Source of the DNA: Candidatus Parabacteroides intestinigallinarum
Lineage (GTDB): Bacteria > Bacteroidota > Bacteroidia > Bacteroidales > Tannerellaceae
Direction of reading: 5' to 3'
DNA: 35,372 nucleotides
Assembly (NCBI GenBank): GCA_019114945.1
Contig: DXEN01000073.1
Coordinates: 1-35,372, forward strand
Position 1 is the first letter of the stretch; each line of letters opens with the position of its first letter. The position numbers and the translations under genes were made by a program. Positions 15,439-23,947 of this stretch are shown piece after piece. Under the pieces are notes generated by a model. The model did not search any database, was not told where the DNA came from, and saw only the letters and a list, made by a program, of their open reading frames with translations.

Positions 15439-16935
15439 TTATTTGTTGTATTTGCTCCAATCCACGTTGTGCATGTCGCCGCTCGCGGCTAATTCCTCGT
15501 GGAAGGCGAAGCAACACTTCAGGTTCTGCGGTGTGTGCCCCTTGATGCCCATCGCCAAATATTCCTCCAGCAACGGTTTGTAGTCCGGATGTACGCAATT
15601 GTCGAGGATGCAGCGTGCGCGTTGGATCGGCGATTTGCCGCGCAAGTCGGCTACGCCATATTCGGTGATGATAATCTTGACGGAGTGTTCGCTATGATCC
15701 AAGTGGGAAACCATCGGTACGAACGCGCTGATGTTGCCCCCCTTCGCGGTGGAAGGCGTGGTGAAGATCGAGAGCATAGCGGCCCGTGTGAAGTCGCCCG
15801 AGCCACCGATGCCGTTCATCATGCGTACGCCGGATACGTGCGTGGAGTTGATGTTTCCGAAAATGTCCGCTTCCAATGCCGTGTTGATGGCGATCAGGCC
15901 TAAGCGGCGAGCTACCTCCGGGTTGTTGGAGATTTCTTGCGGACGAAGCAGGATCTTATCCTTAAAGAAATCCAAGTTCGCGTAAATATCGCGGATCACC
16001 TCGTTGCTGACCGACAACGAGCAACCGCTGGCGAATTTCACGCGCCCCTCTTTCATTAATTTGATTACGGCGTCTTGGATGACCTCCGTGTAAACGTTGA
16101 ACGCCGGGATCGCCTCGTTCTCGCCCATGCAGCCCAATACGGCGTTCGCCACGTTGCCCACGCCACTTTGCAGGGGCACGAACTCTTTCGGCAGACGGCC
16201 CGCCTTGATCTCGCTTACCAAAAAATCGGCTACGTTCTTTCCGATCGCCATCGTCACGTCGTCCAGCGGCGTGAACTTACCGCCCTCGTTCGGCTCATCG
16301 GTCCGCACGACTCCGACGATCTTCGCCGGGTCTACCTTTACGCAATCGCTACCGATACGATCGGAGGGTGTATAGATGGGGATCTCGCGGCGGTAGGGAG
16401 GATCCGCCGGCTCGTAGATGTCGTGCATGCCGCGGATCTCTTTCGGGTGGCGGCTATTCAATTCCACGATGATACGGTCGGCCATGCGGCAAATCGTAGG
16501 CAAGATGCCGACACCGCATGTGGGGACGATCTCGCCATCCTCGGTTACATCGGCCGCCTCTACGATAGCCACGTCTACTTTTCCCAAGAATCCGTAGCGC
16601 AGGTCTTGCGCCAGCTCGGAGAGGTGTAAGTCGAAGTATTGCGCTTGCCGGGCGTTGATCGCCGCGCGTAAATCCTTGTTGGATTGGTACGGGGTACGGA
16701 ACTTGATCGCGTTCGCGCGCGCTAACTCGCCATCCAGCTTATCGCCGGTAGAGGCTCCCGTGAACATGCCAATCTGGAATGGATTGCCTTTCGCGTGTTC
16801 TTCCTCGGCTTTCCGTGCGATGGCGCCCGGTACTACTTTCGGGCATCCCGCCGGGGTGAAACCACTGAAACCGACATTGTCGTTATGGTGAACATACGAA
16901 GCGGCTTCTTCTGCTGTGATAAATTTTAATGCCAT
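15439..16935 (-). CDS. Acetyl-CoA hydrolase/transferase family, probable succinyl-CoA:acetate CoA-transferase
   Basis: A 498-residue class I CoA-transferase that moves CoA between acyl groups, probably succinyl-CoA and acetate (or propionate). Features: N-terminal FITAEEAASYVHHNDNVGFSGFTPAG, VVEAADVTEDGEIVPTCGVG near residues 123-142, the oxyanion/CoA-binding loop QSGVGNVANAV near 257-267, and the FNVYTEVIQD segment near 281 holding the catalytic Glu of the family. GIGGSGDFTRAA near 375 is also typical. In succinate- and propionate-producing Bacteroidales this step recovers energy from the succinate branch. The gene stands alone, convergent with cydB. The exact acceptor cannot be settled from sequence. 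Confidence 0.92.
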   Translation of the reverse strand: MALKFITAEEAASYVHHNDNVGFSGFTPAGCPKVVPGAIARKAEEEHAKGNPFQIGMFTGASTGDKLDGELARANAIKFRTPYQSNKDLRAAINARQAQYFDLHLSELAQDLRYGFLGKVDVAIVEAADVTEDGEIVPTCGVGILPTICRMADRIIVELNSRHPKEIRGMHDIYEPADPPYRREIPIYTPSDRIGSDCVKVDPAKIVGVVRTDEPNEGGKFTPLDDVTMAIGKNVADFLVSEIKAGRLPKEFVPLQSGVGNVANAVLGCMGENEAIPAFNVYTEVIQDAVIKLMKEGRVKFASGCSLSVSNEVIRDIYANLDFFKDKILLRPQEISNNPEVARRLGLIAINTALEADIFGNINSTHVSGVRMMNGIGGSGDFTRAAMLSIFTTPSTAKGGNISAFVPMVSHLDHSEHSVKIIITEYGVADLRGKSPIQRARCILDNCVHPDYKPLLEEYLAMGIKGHTPQNLKCCFAFHEELAASGDMHNVDWSKYNK

Positions 16936-17013
16936 GATATTTAGTTTTTATTTTAGGTAAATACTTACTGTCCAATGTATCTAAGCGCGAACTTACATAA
17001 AATTGTGGGGATT

Positions 17014-17406
17014 CTAATACTTCCGGTTCAGAATCTCCGCGTAAATGACGGCTTTCCGTAATTCGTCCGTGTCCTGGAGTGTTATTTCCGGTGTTGGTCT
17101 TTCCGGTTCTTTCATGGGCGGGACGGTAGGGGGTGCCTTCCGGGGTTTATCTTCCTGGATAGGCCGTGGCTTTTCCTCGGGCTTGGGCGTAGGCTGGGCG
17201 GGTGCTTGCTTTATCTCTTCCCAAATCTCCCAGAAGCCTTTTTCCCCGGCAGGTTGAGGTTGTTCGTCCGATACGATTTCTTTGTCGGGCTGTCCCAAGA
17301 TTTCGGGACGTCCTTTTTTCTTCTTTTTCTCCTTGGAGCTGAACAGCCCGCTGATGCCGGCAATGACCAGGAAGACAATATATAACCAATCTCCAATGTT
17401 ATCCAT
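17014..17406 (-). CDS. Small membrane-anchored Pro/Lys/Glu-rich protein of unknown function
   Basis: From the start at 17406 (MDNIGDWLYIVFLVIAGISGLFSSKEKKKKKG) this is a 130-residue protein with one N-terminal transmembrane helix, a polylysine patch, and a long low-complexity tail rich in Pro, Glu and Lys (QAPAQPTPKPEEKPRPIQ). It ends in a short ordered helix (DELRKAVIYAEILNRKY), which as I recall is conserved in Bacteroidales homologues and may be a docking tail. Starts further upstream in frame give an unlikely hydrophobic leader, so 17406 was preferred. A minus-strand promoter lies at 17582-17612. Function is not recognised. Confidence 0.7.
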   Translation of the reverse strand: MDNIGDWLYIVFLVIAGISGLFSSKEKKKKKGRPEILGQPDKEIVSDEQPQPAGEKGFWEIWEEIKQAPAQPTPKPEEKPRPIQEDKPRKAPPTVPPMKEPERPTPEITLQDTDELRKAVIYAEILNRKY

Positions 17407-17581
17407 AAAACTTTGATTATTTTCGCGTCTCAAATGTAAGAAGAATAATTGAGAAGTGGAAAGGTGTAAGGAAATAATCGAATGGCTAAGTGTTATAAAA
17501 GTGAATAAGGGGAACTTCACAGCCCCCCTTACTCGATTTAACCAAAACCTTAACTATGAAAAAATTTACGTTTTTCGAATG

Positions 17582-17612
17582 CAAATATAAAGCTGGTTGT
17601 TGGACTGTGCAA
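17582..17612 (-). promoter_or_regulatory. Promoter for the small Pro-rich membrane protein
   Basis: On the minus strand TTG (17610-17612), a 20-nt spacer, and TATATTTG (17582-17589) match the Bacteroidetes consensus. The start codon at 17406 is about 175 bp downstream, implying a leader of about 170 nt in which I see no known riboswitch. Confidence 0.55.
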
Positions 17613-17668
17613 GCATTTCGGGAATTATTTTTTATGGAATCAATTATTTAACTTTTATTTAGTGATAT

Positions 17669-19045
17669 ATGATGAGTCAAGAAAATGGGGCGGACTTAAA
17701 ATCCGCTTCTCAAACGGTTGAGCGTAAATTGTTTATCGAGACATATGGTTGTCAGATGAACGTGGCGGATAGCGAGGTGGTGGCGTCCATCATGCAAATG
17801 GATGGATATAGCCTGACGGACAAGATTGAGGAGGCGGACGCGATTTTCGTGAATACTTGTTCCGTGCGCGATAACGCCGAGCAGAAGGTGTACGGGCGGT
17901 TGCGTTATTTCCAGTCGCTGAGGCGAAAGAAACATTCGTTGATCGTTGGCGTGCTGGGTTGTATGGCCGAGCGGGTGAAGGAGGAATTGATTAACGTGCA
18001 CCATGCTGATTTGGTGGTGGGGCCGGATGCCTACCTGGATTTGCCGAATTTGGTCGGCGCGGTGGAGCGGGGCGAGAAGGCGATCAATGTGGAGCTTTCC
18101 ACGCGGGAGACTTATAAAGATGTGATTCCCTTGAAATTGCCTGGCGTGCATATCTCCGGTTTTGTCTCAATCATGCGCGGGTGTAATAATTTTTGCACGT
18201 ATTGCATCGTTCCCTATACACGTGGGCGGGAGCGTAGCCGGGATGTCGAGAGTATCTTGAGGGAGATCCGGGATATGCGTGCGAAAGGTTTTAAGGAAGT
18301 TACTTTGCTGGGGCAGAATGTCAACTCGTACGCTTTCGATGAGGGAGGGAAGACTGTTACTTTCCCGCTCTTGTTGGCTCGTGTGGCGGAGGAGGTGCCA
18401 GAGATGCGGATCCGTTTCACGACCTCCCATCCCAAGGATATGAGCGATGAGACTTTGCGGGTAATCGCCGCCTACGATAATATCTGCAAGTTTATTCACT
18501 TGCCGGCGCAATCCGGGAGCGATCGTATTTTGCGGTTGATGAACCGGAAATATACCCGTGCGTGGTATTTGGATCGTATCGCCGCGATTCGTCGGATTAT
18601 TCCGGATTGTGGCATCTCGACCGACTTGTTCTGTGGCTTTCATTCCGAGACGGAGGAGGACTATCAGGAAACTTTGTCGTTGATGCGCGAGGTAGGTTAT
18701 GATAGCGCTTACTTATTTAAATATTCCGAGCGGCCGGGGACGTATGCGGCCAAGCATTTAGTGGATGATGTGCCGGAAGAGGAGAAGATTCGCCGGTTGC
18801 AAGGGATGATCGACTTGCAGAACCGTTTGTCGGAAGAAAGCAACCGACGGGATATAGGTAAGGTGTTCGAGGTGTTGGTCGAGGGATTTTCCAAGCGTTC
18901 GCGTGAGCAATTGTTCGGCCGTACCAGCCAGAATAAGGTGGTTATTTTCGATAAGAAGGACTATCATGTGGGACAATACGTTCGCGTGAGGATTCACGAG
19001 GCTTCTTCCGCTACCTTGTTCGGGGAGCCATTGGAAGAGGCGTAG
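17669..19045 (+). CDS. miaB: tRNA-2-methylthio-N6-dimethylallyladenosine synthase
   Basis: A 458-residue radical-SAM methylthiotransferase that adds a methylthio group to i6A37 in tRNAs reading UNN codons. The UPF0004 domain has its three cluster cysteines in ETYGCQMNVADSE (near 27-31), VNTCSVRDNAEQK (near 67) and GVLGCMAERVKEE (near 101). The radical-SAM triad is CNNFCTYC near residues 172-179. A C-terminal TRAM domain starts near 390 (GKVFEVLVEGFSKRSREQLFGR). The CSVRDNAEQK form distinguishes it from RimO. Start is 17669 or 17672 (adjacent Met codons). It is monocistronic, about 150 bp before the end of a convergent gene. Confidence 0.95.
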   Translation: MMSQENGADLKSASQTVERKLFIETYGCQMNVADSEVVASIMQMDGYSLTDKIEEADAIFVNTCSVRDNAEQKVYGRLRYFQSLRRKKHSLIVGVLGCMAERVKEELINVHHADLVVGPDAYLDLPNLVGAVERGEKAINVELSTRETYKDVIPLKLPGVHISGFVSIMRGCNNFCTYCIVPYTRGRERSRDVESILREIRDMRAKGFKEVTLLGQNVNSYAFDEGGKTVTFPLLLARVAEEVPEMRIRFTTSHPKDMSDETLRVIAAYDNICKFIHLPAQSGSDRILRLMNRKYTRAWYLDRIAAIRRIIPDCGISTDLFCGFHSETEEDYQETLSLMREVGYDSAYLFKYSERPGTYAAKHLVDDVPEEEKIRRLQGMIDLQNRLSEESNRRDIGKVFEVLVEGFSKRSREQLFGRTSQNKVVIFDKKDYHVGQYVRVRIHEASSATLFGEPLEEA

Positions 19046-19189
19046 CGAGCGCGTCTCAAGCGTGTCTTTAGTTTGGGCGTTCACGTGGTCTGTTCTGGAT
19101 ATTCGCCTTGGGCGGTATGGATATTCAGGATGTCCGACGTGAACGTTCGCGAGGCACGACGCGAATGCTCGCGTTTCGTAGCGCTTTCT

Positions 19190-19654
19190 TTAAGGGATTA
19201 TATTTTTTAGTATTTCTTCGAATATACGTTTATATTTTCTTTTTGTCTTTTTGCTTTTATATAAGGTGTAAATTAGATTTTCATACTCATAGGGGTATAG
19301 TTCGCCGCATTTTATCAGTTCTGTGACTTCTGCCAAGAAAGCCTGTTGAGTAGTGAATTGGTCGCCGTAATCTGGAACTACAACCGTATCTTTGGGAAAG
19401 GAAAAAGGAACAACTGTCCCCTTATTGGATAATTCTCCAACGATAACTCCTTTCTTGAACACATAAGAAAGCGGTTCGCTATCTTGCGGATTTTTACCAT
19501 GTATAGGGGATATAACACCAGATCTTTCCTCAGAGGTGGTAAATATAGTTAATATGCAATTAATCCCATCGTTGTACAAAACAATGGCATACTTGGGTTT
19601 CGTTATCGCCTTTAGATGGAATATGCCGTGCAGAATGCTTCCTGGAGTAAACAT
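19190..19654 (-). CDS. Putative toxin partner of the Panacea antitoxin (unassigned family)
   Basis: A 154-residue AT-rich gene whose ATG overlaps the stop of the upstream Panacea gene by one base (TAATG), typical of a translationally coupled toxin-antitoxin pair. The protein begins MFTPGSILHGIFHLKAITKPKYAIVLYND, a series of short beta strands reminiscent of the SH3-like barrel of PemK/MazF-type toxins, and ends with a basic helix (YKSKKTKRKYKRIFEEILKNII). I recognise no family with confidence. Genes next to Panacea proteins are usually toxins, and the antitoxin normally precedes or follows directly. An alternative is a cargo gene of unknown role. Confidence 0.6.
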   Translation of the reverse strand: MFTPGSILHGIFHLKAITKPKYAIVLYNDGINCILTIFTTSEERSGVISPIHGKNPQDSEPLSYVFKKGVIVGELSNKGTVVPFSFPKDTVVVPDYGDQFTTQQAFLAEVTELIKCGELYPYEYENLIYTLYKSKKTKRKYKRIFEEILKNIIP

Positions 19655-20241
19655 TATGAATAATGTTTTTGCAATTCCTTGCTGAAATACATATTCTCTT
19701 CTGCTTCGCGATATTTCATTAACTTAAGTTTGTCATTTTCTATAAGTCGTGTGAAGTCAAGGCTTATATCTGTTTTTGTTGTTTTCGTAAAGTCAATGCC
19801 ATATTGTATGCGCGTCAGATCCCATAGAGATCCTTTTTCATGAGTTACATTTACCAATTGAGATGGAGACTTTGTTCCATATTCTTTTAAAACTTCATCG
19901 ATTAAATCCATTTCATAGTCGCTAAACTCACTATCATCAAAATCAACTTTTGGGAATAGAAGTAACTTGTTTTCTCCTATATTGTTTTCGTATAGTGATA
20001 TGAAACTGTCAAAAACGCTCTTTTTGTATTTTATGTAATAAGTTTCAGGAGCTACCGGGCCGAATTGCCACGCTTTATAGTCTAACCATGTTATAGGAAT
20101 GCCATTGGCTTTTATGGCGGTTTCGTCTATTAAATAGAGAAGTTTTATCAGTTGGGTATGAAATACGATGCCTTGATGCTTGAGGATATATACCATCAAG
20201 TTCCCGATTTTTTCCTTATTTACAGACGTGCCTAAGCACAT
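19654..20241 (-). CDS. Panacea (PanA, SocA-like/DUF4065) domain antitoxin
   Basis: A 195-residue protein with the Panacea (DUF4065) fold near the N-terminus: KEKIGNLMVYILKHQGIVFHTQLIKLLYLIDETAIKANG, then the hallmark WLDYKAWQFGPVAPETYYIKYK near residues 63-82. The domain neutralises many unrelated toxins in the PanAT systems and resembles the ClpXP adaptor-type antitoxin SocA. A C-terminal region follows with the segment SEFSDYEMDLIDEVLKEYG. The gene starts 43 bp after the 3' end of tRNA-Arg. No Bacteroidetes promoter is visible between, so readthrough from the tRNA promoter may drive it. Base composition is clearly more AT-rich than the flanking genes. Confidence 0.85.
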   Translation of the reverse strand: MCLGTSVNKEKIGNLMVYILKHQGIVFHTQLIKLLYLIDETAIKANGIPITWLDYKAWQFGPVAPETYYIKYKKSVFDSFISLYENNIGENKLLLFPKVDFDDSEFSDYEMDLIDEVLKEYGTKSPSQLVNVTHEKGSLWDLTRIQYGIDFTKTTKTDISLDFTRLIENDKLKLMKYREAEENMYFSKELQKHYS

Positions 20242-20284
20242 AAGCTAATCTTTGAGTTTTAGTTATATCGGCTTCTTTTTCTTG

Positions 20285-20358
20285 TGATCGGGCTGGGATT
20301 CGAACCCAGGACCCACAGCTTAGAAGGCTGTTGCTCTATCCAGCTGAGCTACCTGACC
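20285..20358 (-). tRNA. tRNA-Arg(UCU)
   Basis: On the minus strand a full cloverleaf of 74 nt can be drawn. The acceptor GGTCAGG pairs with CCCGATC with one A-C mismatch and one G-T pair. D-arm GCTC...GAGC, anticodon stem ACAGC/GCTGT, loop CTTCTAA with anticodon TCT, T-arm CTGGG-TTCGAAT-CCCAG. The discriminator is A and CCA is not encoded. It decodes AGA. Confidence 0.95.
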
Positions 20359-20373
20359 ATCCTTTCTTTGGCG

Positions 20374-20404
20374 CGAAGGTATGCATTTTTCTGTTCCCTT
20401 CCAA
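20374..20404 (-). promoter_or_regulatory. Promoter of tRNA-Arg
   Basis: Minus-strand TTG (20402-20404), 20-nt spacer and TACCTTCG (20374-20381), one base from TAnnTTTG. It sits about 16 bp upstream of the tRNA 5' end at 20358 and overlaps the region just past the tonB stop. Confidence 0.55.
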
Positions 20405-20435
20405 ATATCGGCTTACTTTTTCCCACAACAAAGGG

Positions 20436-21263
20436 TTATTTGAATTTGAAATTATATGTAATAGTACCCATTTGGTTGTTTACGGCGTGGATGCTGTTGA
20501 ACACGACGCGTCTCGCCGCGTTCAGCGCTTCTTTACGCAAGTTGATATTGTCGATATTCGTTCCTTTGCCAATTTCCGCGTAAATTACCTTGCCTTGGGG
20601 ATTTACGGTAATGTCGATCACGATTCGCCCTTCCTCTTGGATGTTGTAGCCGGGGCGGGGGAAATCGCCGGTACCATTATACGTACGTCCATCCAGGCTA
20701 AAGCCATAACCCACGCCTTCATTGGCGCCATGGTCGGCGTTGCCAAACGGGCTTCCTTGATTCCCTTCGCCCGTAGAGGCGTCCCCTTGATTGGTGCCAT
20801 TGGTGTTCCCTTTCCCGGAGAAAGCTCCGGCTACCTTATCGCGGATCGCTTCCTGTTGCTTCCGGCGCTCCTCGGCTATTCGCAATCGTTCTGCCTCCTC
20901 GCGCTGGCGTTGTTCTTCCTCTTTCCGCAGTCGCTCGGCTTCTTCTCGTTCCCGTTTTTTCTCTTTGTCGTCTTCAAGCGCTACGCTTTCCTCCAGGTCT
21001 TGCGTGATTAACTCCTGCTCGGTCGTTTCTATCGGAGGATCGGGCAGGGAAGGGGGTGGTGTGGTTGCTTCGGGAGTGGGTTCCTGGGCTTGTGGCTCGA
21101 ACAATCCGGCCGCCGTGTCTATATTCCCGAAGTTCACAAGTACGCCTCCCTCATCTTCTGGTATTTCCGTCTTTAATACGGAAAGGCCTAAAATCAACAA
21201 GAGGATACCGTGAAAGACTACCGTCCCTATCGCGCTATATATGTCATCTTTATTGAGTTTCAT
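20436..21263 (-). CDS. TonB-family energy transducer
   Basis: A 275-residue protein with one N-terminal membrane anchor (about residues 13-30, GTVVFHGILLLILGLSVL), a Pro/Glu-rich segment, a charged coiled-coil rich in EEAERLRKEEE-type heptads at about 95-145, a Gly/Asn-rich linker, and a C-terminal TonB domain starting near 193 (YNGTGDFPRPGYNIQEEGRIVIDITVNPQGKV). It transmits proton-motive force from ExbBD to outer-membrane receptors, or serves a Tol-like role: the ERKKQQE-type coiled coil and position after TolQ/TolR-like genes also recall TolA. It is the last gene of pdxJ-exbB-exbD-tonB. The spacing to exbD is 26 bp. Confidence 0.88.
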   Translation of the reverse strand: MKLNKDDIYSAIGTVVFHGILLLILGLSVLKTEIPEDEGGVLVNFGNIDTAAGLFEPQAQEPTPEATTPPPSLPDPPIETTEQELITQDLEESVALEDDKEKKREREEAERLRKEEEQRQREEAERLRIAEERRKQQEAIRDKVAGAFSGKGNTNGTNQGDASTGEGNQGSPFGNADHGANEGVGYGFSLDGRTYNGTGDFPRPGYNIQEEGRIVIDITVNPQGKVIYAEIGKGTNIDNINLRKEALNAARRVVFNSIHAVNNQMGTITYNFKFK

Positions 21264-21289
21264 ACTTATTTATATACACGCCCCCCTGA

Positions 21290-21700
21290 TTATTCTCGCG
21301 GGCGCGTGGCAAGTACCATCTTGAATTTGTTCTCGTTCGCTATGTTCAATATTTTCACGATCTCGCGGTAAGGTACGGTCTCGTCGGCATAAAGGGCGAC
21401 AAACATTTCCGGTTCCTTCGCGTAGCTTTCTCGCAAAAAAGGAGTGATTTCGTCGAACGAGACCCGTTTCTCCCTTTGCTGGCCAAAAGCGACGTAGTAG
21501 TTCAAGTCCGCGTCGATCGTAACCCGGGTAAGCGGCTTGGCCGCCGTTTGCTTTTGCGATTGGGGCAACGTCACTTTAATCGCGTTCGGAACGACCACGG
21601 TCGAGGTAACCATGAAAAATATCAGCAAGAGGAATATGACATCGGTCATAGAGGCCATGCTGAACGCTTCGTTCACCTTTGTTCTTCTCTTTAACGCCAT
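21290..21700 (-). CDS. exbD: ExbD/TolR-family proton-channel subunit
   Basis: A 136-residue protein with a short cytosolic N-terminus, one transmembrane helix (about residues 17-38, ASMTDVIFLLLIFFMVTSTVVV) bearing the conserved membrane Asp at 20 that carries protons, and a periplasmic domain with the DADLNYYVAFGQ and ALYADETVPYREIVKIL segments typical of ExbD/TolR. It forms the stator with ExbB encoded 11 bp upstream and powers the TonB-family protein encoded next. Confidence 0.93.
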   Translation of the reverse strand: MALKRRTKVNEAFSMASMTDVIFLLLIFFMVTSTVVVPNAIKVTLPQSQKQTAAKPLTRVTIDADLNYYVAFGQQREKRVSFDEITPFLRESYAKEPEMFVALYADETVPYREIVKILNIANENKFKMVLATRPRE

Positions 21701-21711
21701 AGTCGCATGGG

Positions 21712-22422
21712 CTAATTAGCCGGTTCGTTTAACAGATCCATAAATTCCATCGTCCGGGCTTCCATCTTGTTGACCACATTGTCTACCTGCGATACTAAAT
21801 AGTTGTATGCGAATAGCGTGATGATGCCTACCACCAAACCTCCTACGGTTGTCACCAGCGCCTCGTAGATTCCGCCGGATAAGAGAGCCACATCCACGTT
21901 CGTGCCGGCGTTTGCCATGTCGAAGAATGCCCGTACCATGCCGGTTACGGTTCCCAGGAATCCGAGCATCGGGGCGCCGGCGGCTGTCGTGGCTATGATG
22001 GGAAAGCCTTTCTCCAACTTGGCTACCTCCAAATTGCCCACGTTCTCGATCGCGATCAGCACGTCGTTCATAGGGCGTCCTAAGCGGGTGATCCCTTTCT
22101 CTATCATACGGGCGGAAGGGGTGTTGGTCGAACGGCATAAGTTGAGCGCCGAGTCTACTTTCCCCTCATGTATGTAGTCCTTGATCCGGTTCATGAAAGT
22201 CTCGTCCTCTTTTCCCGCGCGTCGGATCACGATCAGGCGTTGTATGAATATATACATAGCCATCAACGACAATAATAGTAATACCACCATGATCCATCCT
22301 CCTTTAAACGCGAGGTCAATGATATTGATTTCCGCTTCCGTAGGGGCGGGGAGTGCCGTCAACTCGGGCATTTGCTCGGCTGCGTTCGAGCCGATGGCTT
22401 GCAATGAAAGTAAAACACTCAT
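21712..22422 (-). CDS. exbB: ExbB/TolQ/MotA-family proton-channel subunit
   Basis: A 236-residue protein. A first hydrophobic segment (about residues 40-65, WIMVVLLLLSLMAMYIFIQRLIVI) precedes a cytosolic stretch. Two further helices follow around TTAAGAPMLGFLGTVTGMVRAFF (residues about 141-163) and GGIYEALVTTVGGLVVGIITLFAYNYL, the MotA/TolQ/ExbB core that lines the proton pore; GFLGTVTGM is the family signature. The start at 22422 is the first of the frame. It follows pdxJ by 38 bp. Confidence 0.93.
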   Translation of the reverse strand: MSVLLSLQAIGSNAAEQMPELTALPAPTEAEINIIDLAFKGGWIMVVLLLLSLMAMYIFIQRLIVIRRAGKEDETFMNRIKDYIHEGKVDSALNLCRSTNTPSARMIEKGITRLGRPMNDVLIAIENVGNLEVAKLEKGFPIIATTAAGAPMLGFLGTVTGMVRAFFDMANAGTNVDVALLSGGIYEALVTTVGGLVVGIITLFAYNYLVSQVDNVVNKMEARTMEFMDLLNEPAN

Positions 22423-22460
22423 CTTGTTTTTGAATTTATAGGTGTCAAAATGTAATATGA

Positions 22461-23180
22461 TTAGTTGTTATTCAAGCACGCTTTGTAAAGGGATATCGTT
22501 TTTTGCAACCCATAGTAAAGCGCGTCGCAAATCAGCGCGTGACCGATGGAGACCTCTTCCAGCCAAGGGATGTTCTTGCTGAAAAAGGCGAGGTTCTCTA
22601 AATTCAGGTCGTGCCCGGCGTTAACACCCAGCCCTAAGCTTTTCGCGTGTTGGGCGGCTTGGATGAAAGGGGCGATCGCCGCCTCGCGGTCTTGGGCATA
22701 CCCGCTCGCGTAAGGCTCCGTATAAAGCTCGATACGGTCTGTGCCTGTTTTAGCGGCCCATTCAATATTCTCTAACTCGGTACCCACGAAAATCGAGGTC
22801 CGTACGCCTTGCGACGTAAAGGTATCCACCAGCTCGTTCAAGAAGTTGAAGTTGTCTTTTACGTTCCAGCCCGCGTTGGATGTGATGGCATCGGGCGCGT
22901 CGGGTACCAAGGTCACTTGGGTAGGCTTCACTTTCAGGATTAAGTCGATAAATTTGTCGCACGGGTATCCCTCTATATTGAACTCCGTCCGGATCAAGGG
23001 GCGCAGGCCATATACATCGCTGTAACGGATATGCCGTTCGTCGGGGCGGGGGTGGACTGTTATGCCTTGCGCCCCGAATGACTCGCAATCCTGCGCTACT
23101 TTTAATACATTGGGCATATTGCCACCTCTCGCGTTTCGAATAGTCGCTATCTTGTTAATGTTAACACTTAAATTTGTCAT
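22461..23180 (-). CDS. pdxJ: Pyridoxine 5'-phosphate synthase
   Basis: A 239-residue TIM-barrel enzyme that condenses 3-amino-1-hydroxyacetone 1-phosphate with deoxyxylulose 5-phosphate to give pyridoxine 5'-phosphate, the last ring-closing step of DXP-dependent vitamin B6 synthesis. Typical segments are [17 protein letters not shown] at the N-terminus, [21 protein letters not shown] near residues 37-57 with the catalytic His and substrate-binding Arg, [16 protein letters not shown] near 95-110 and [15 protein letters not shown] near 191-205. The length is standard. It heads a minus-strand set with exbB, exbD and tonB, an arrangement I recall from other Bacteroidales. Confidence 0.96.
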   Translation of the reverse strand: MTNLSVNINKIATIRNARGGNMPNVLKVAQDCESFGAQGITVHPRPDERHIRYSDVYGLRPLIRTEFNIEGYPCDKFIDLILKVKPTQVTLVPDAPDAITSNAGWNVKDNFNFLNELVDTFTSQGVRTSIFVGTELENIEWAAKTGTDRIELYTEPYASGYAQDREAAIAPFIQAAQHAKSLGLGVNAGHDLNLENLAFFSKNIPWLEEVSIGHALICDALYYGLQKTISLYKACLNNN

Positions 23181-23208
23181 TGTATATCGTATATCTTATT
23201 ACTTTCAT

Positions 23209-23216
23209 TACTTTTG
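23209..23216 (+). promoter_or_regulatory. -7 element for the CBS-protein/nadK transcript
   Basis: Plus-strand TACTTTTG at 23209-23216 fits TAnnTTTG and lies 52 bp before the start at 23268. It faces away from the pdxJ element at 23234, so the two divergent transcripts would overlap slightly. No clear -33 TTG. Confidence 0.35.
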
Positions 23217-23233
23217 CCGTACGAAAGTATCGG

Positions 23234-23241
23234 CAAAAATA
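23234..23241 (-). promoter_or_regulatory. -7 element for the pdxJ-exbB-exbD-tonB operon
   Basis: Minus-strand TATTTTTG at 23234-23241 fits TAnnTTTG, 54 bp upstream of the pdxJ start at 23180. No TTG is found at the usual -33 distance, so support is limited to the -7 box. Confidence 0.35.
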
Positions 23242-23267
23242 GTGGAATTTAGGGAATTGAGAGAATA

Positions 23268-23927
23268 ATGTTGGTGAAAGATTTCATAACAAAGCGAATC
23301 CCTGTGCTAAGAAGCTATGATACAGTGGAATACGCTTTGTCGTTGATGGACGATCTGAAGTTGCGGCATTTACCGTTGCTGGATGAGCATGTATACGTTT
23401 GCTTGGTATCGGAGAAAGATTTGCTGGCTATGCCGGATTCGTCGGTGGTGATAGGGAAACCCGTCCTGTTCGCTCCGTCTGTCTCGGAGGAGGGTAATTT
23501 GCACGACGCGTTGGCGATGATCACCCGTTACGGATTGAGTTTGTTGCCGGTTGTTTCGACGGATGGGGCTTATTTAGGCTCGGTCACCCGGGAGCGGTTG
23601 GTGGATGTGTTGTCGGAATTGTGCGCGGCGGATGCGGAGGGATCCGTGATCGTGCTCTCGATGATGCCGGCCGATTATTCCTTGACGGACCTCGCCCGCT
23701 TGGTGGAGGCCAACCATGCGCATGTGCTGAATTTGCTTTCGTATCAGGATAAGGCGACGGGGCGTTTGTATCTGACGCTAAAAATAGATTTGGAGGACGC
23801 CTCGCCGGTAATCCGGAGTTTGGAGCGTTTTGATTACGTGGTTCTTTATCATTTTATGAAGAAGGGGCTGGTGGACGATATGTTGCGTCAGCGAATGAAT
23901 GAGGTGTTGTATTATATGAGTATGTAG
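23268..23927 (+). CDS. CBS-domain protein with ACT-like C-terminal part
   Basis: A 219-residue soluble protein with two CBS motifs: residues about 1-60 (LVKDFITKRIPVLRSYDTVEYALSLM... LRHLPLLDE) and 70-120 (LHDALAMITRYGLSLLPVVSTDGAYLGSVTRERL). A further region from about 128 (GSVIVLSMMPADYSLTDLARLVEANHAHVLNLLSY) resembles an ACT regulatory fold. Such proteins bind adenine nucleotides and sense energy state. It sits 20 bp upstream of nadK, so an adenylate- or NAD-linked regulatory role is plausible but unproven. Confidence 0.85.
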   Translation: MLVKDFITKRIPVLRSYDTVEYALSLMDDLKLRHLPLLDEHVYVCLVSEKDLLAMPDSSVVIGKPVLFAPSVSEEGNLHDALAMITRYGLSLLPVVSTDGAYLGSVTRERLVDVLSELCAADAEGSVIVLSMMPADYSLTDLARLVEANHAHVLNLLSYQDKATGRLYLTLKIDLEDASPVIRSLERFDYVVLYHFMKKGLVDDMLRQRMNEVLYYMSM

Positions 23928-23947
23928 ACGAAAAAAACGGCAGGGGC

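Noticed and set aside
17556-17651. A 31-codon plus-strand frame (MKKFTFFECKYK...) upstream of miaB
   Set aside because: It is short, overlaps the minus-strand promoter at 17582-17612, and has no support beyond a start codon.
19046-20284. An integrated island bounded by a duplicated tRNA-Arg 3' end
   Set aside because: The AT-rich pair next to the tRNA suggested integration, but no copy of the tRNA 3' end was found on the far side and there is no integrase.
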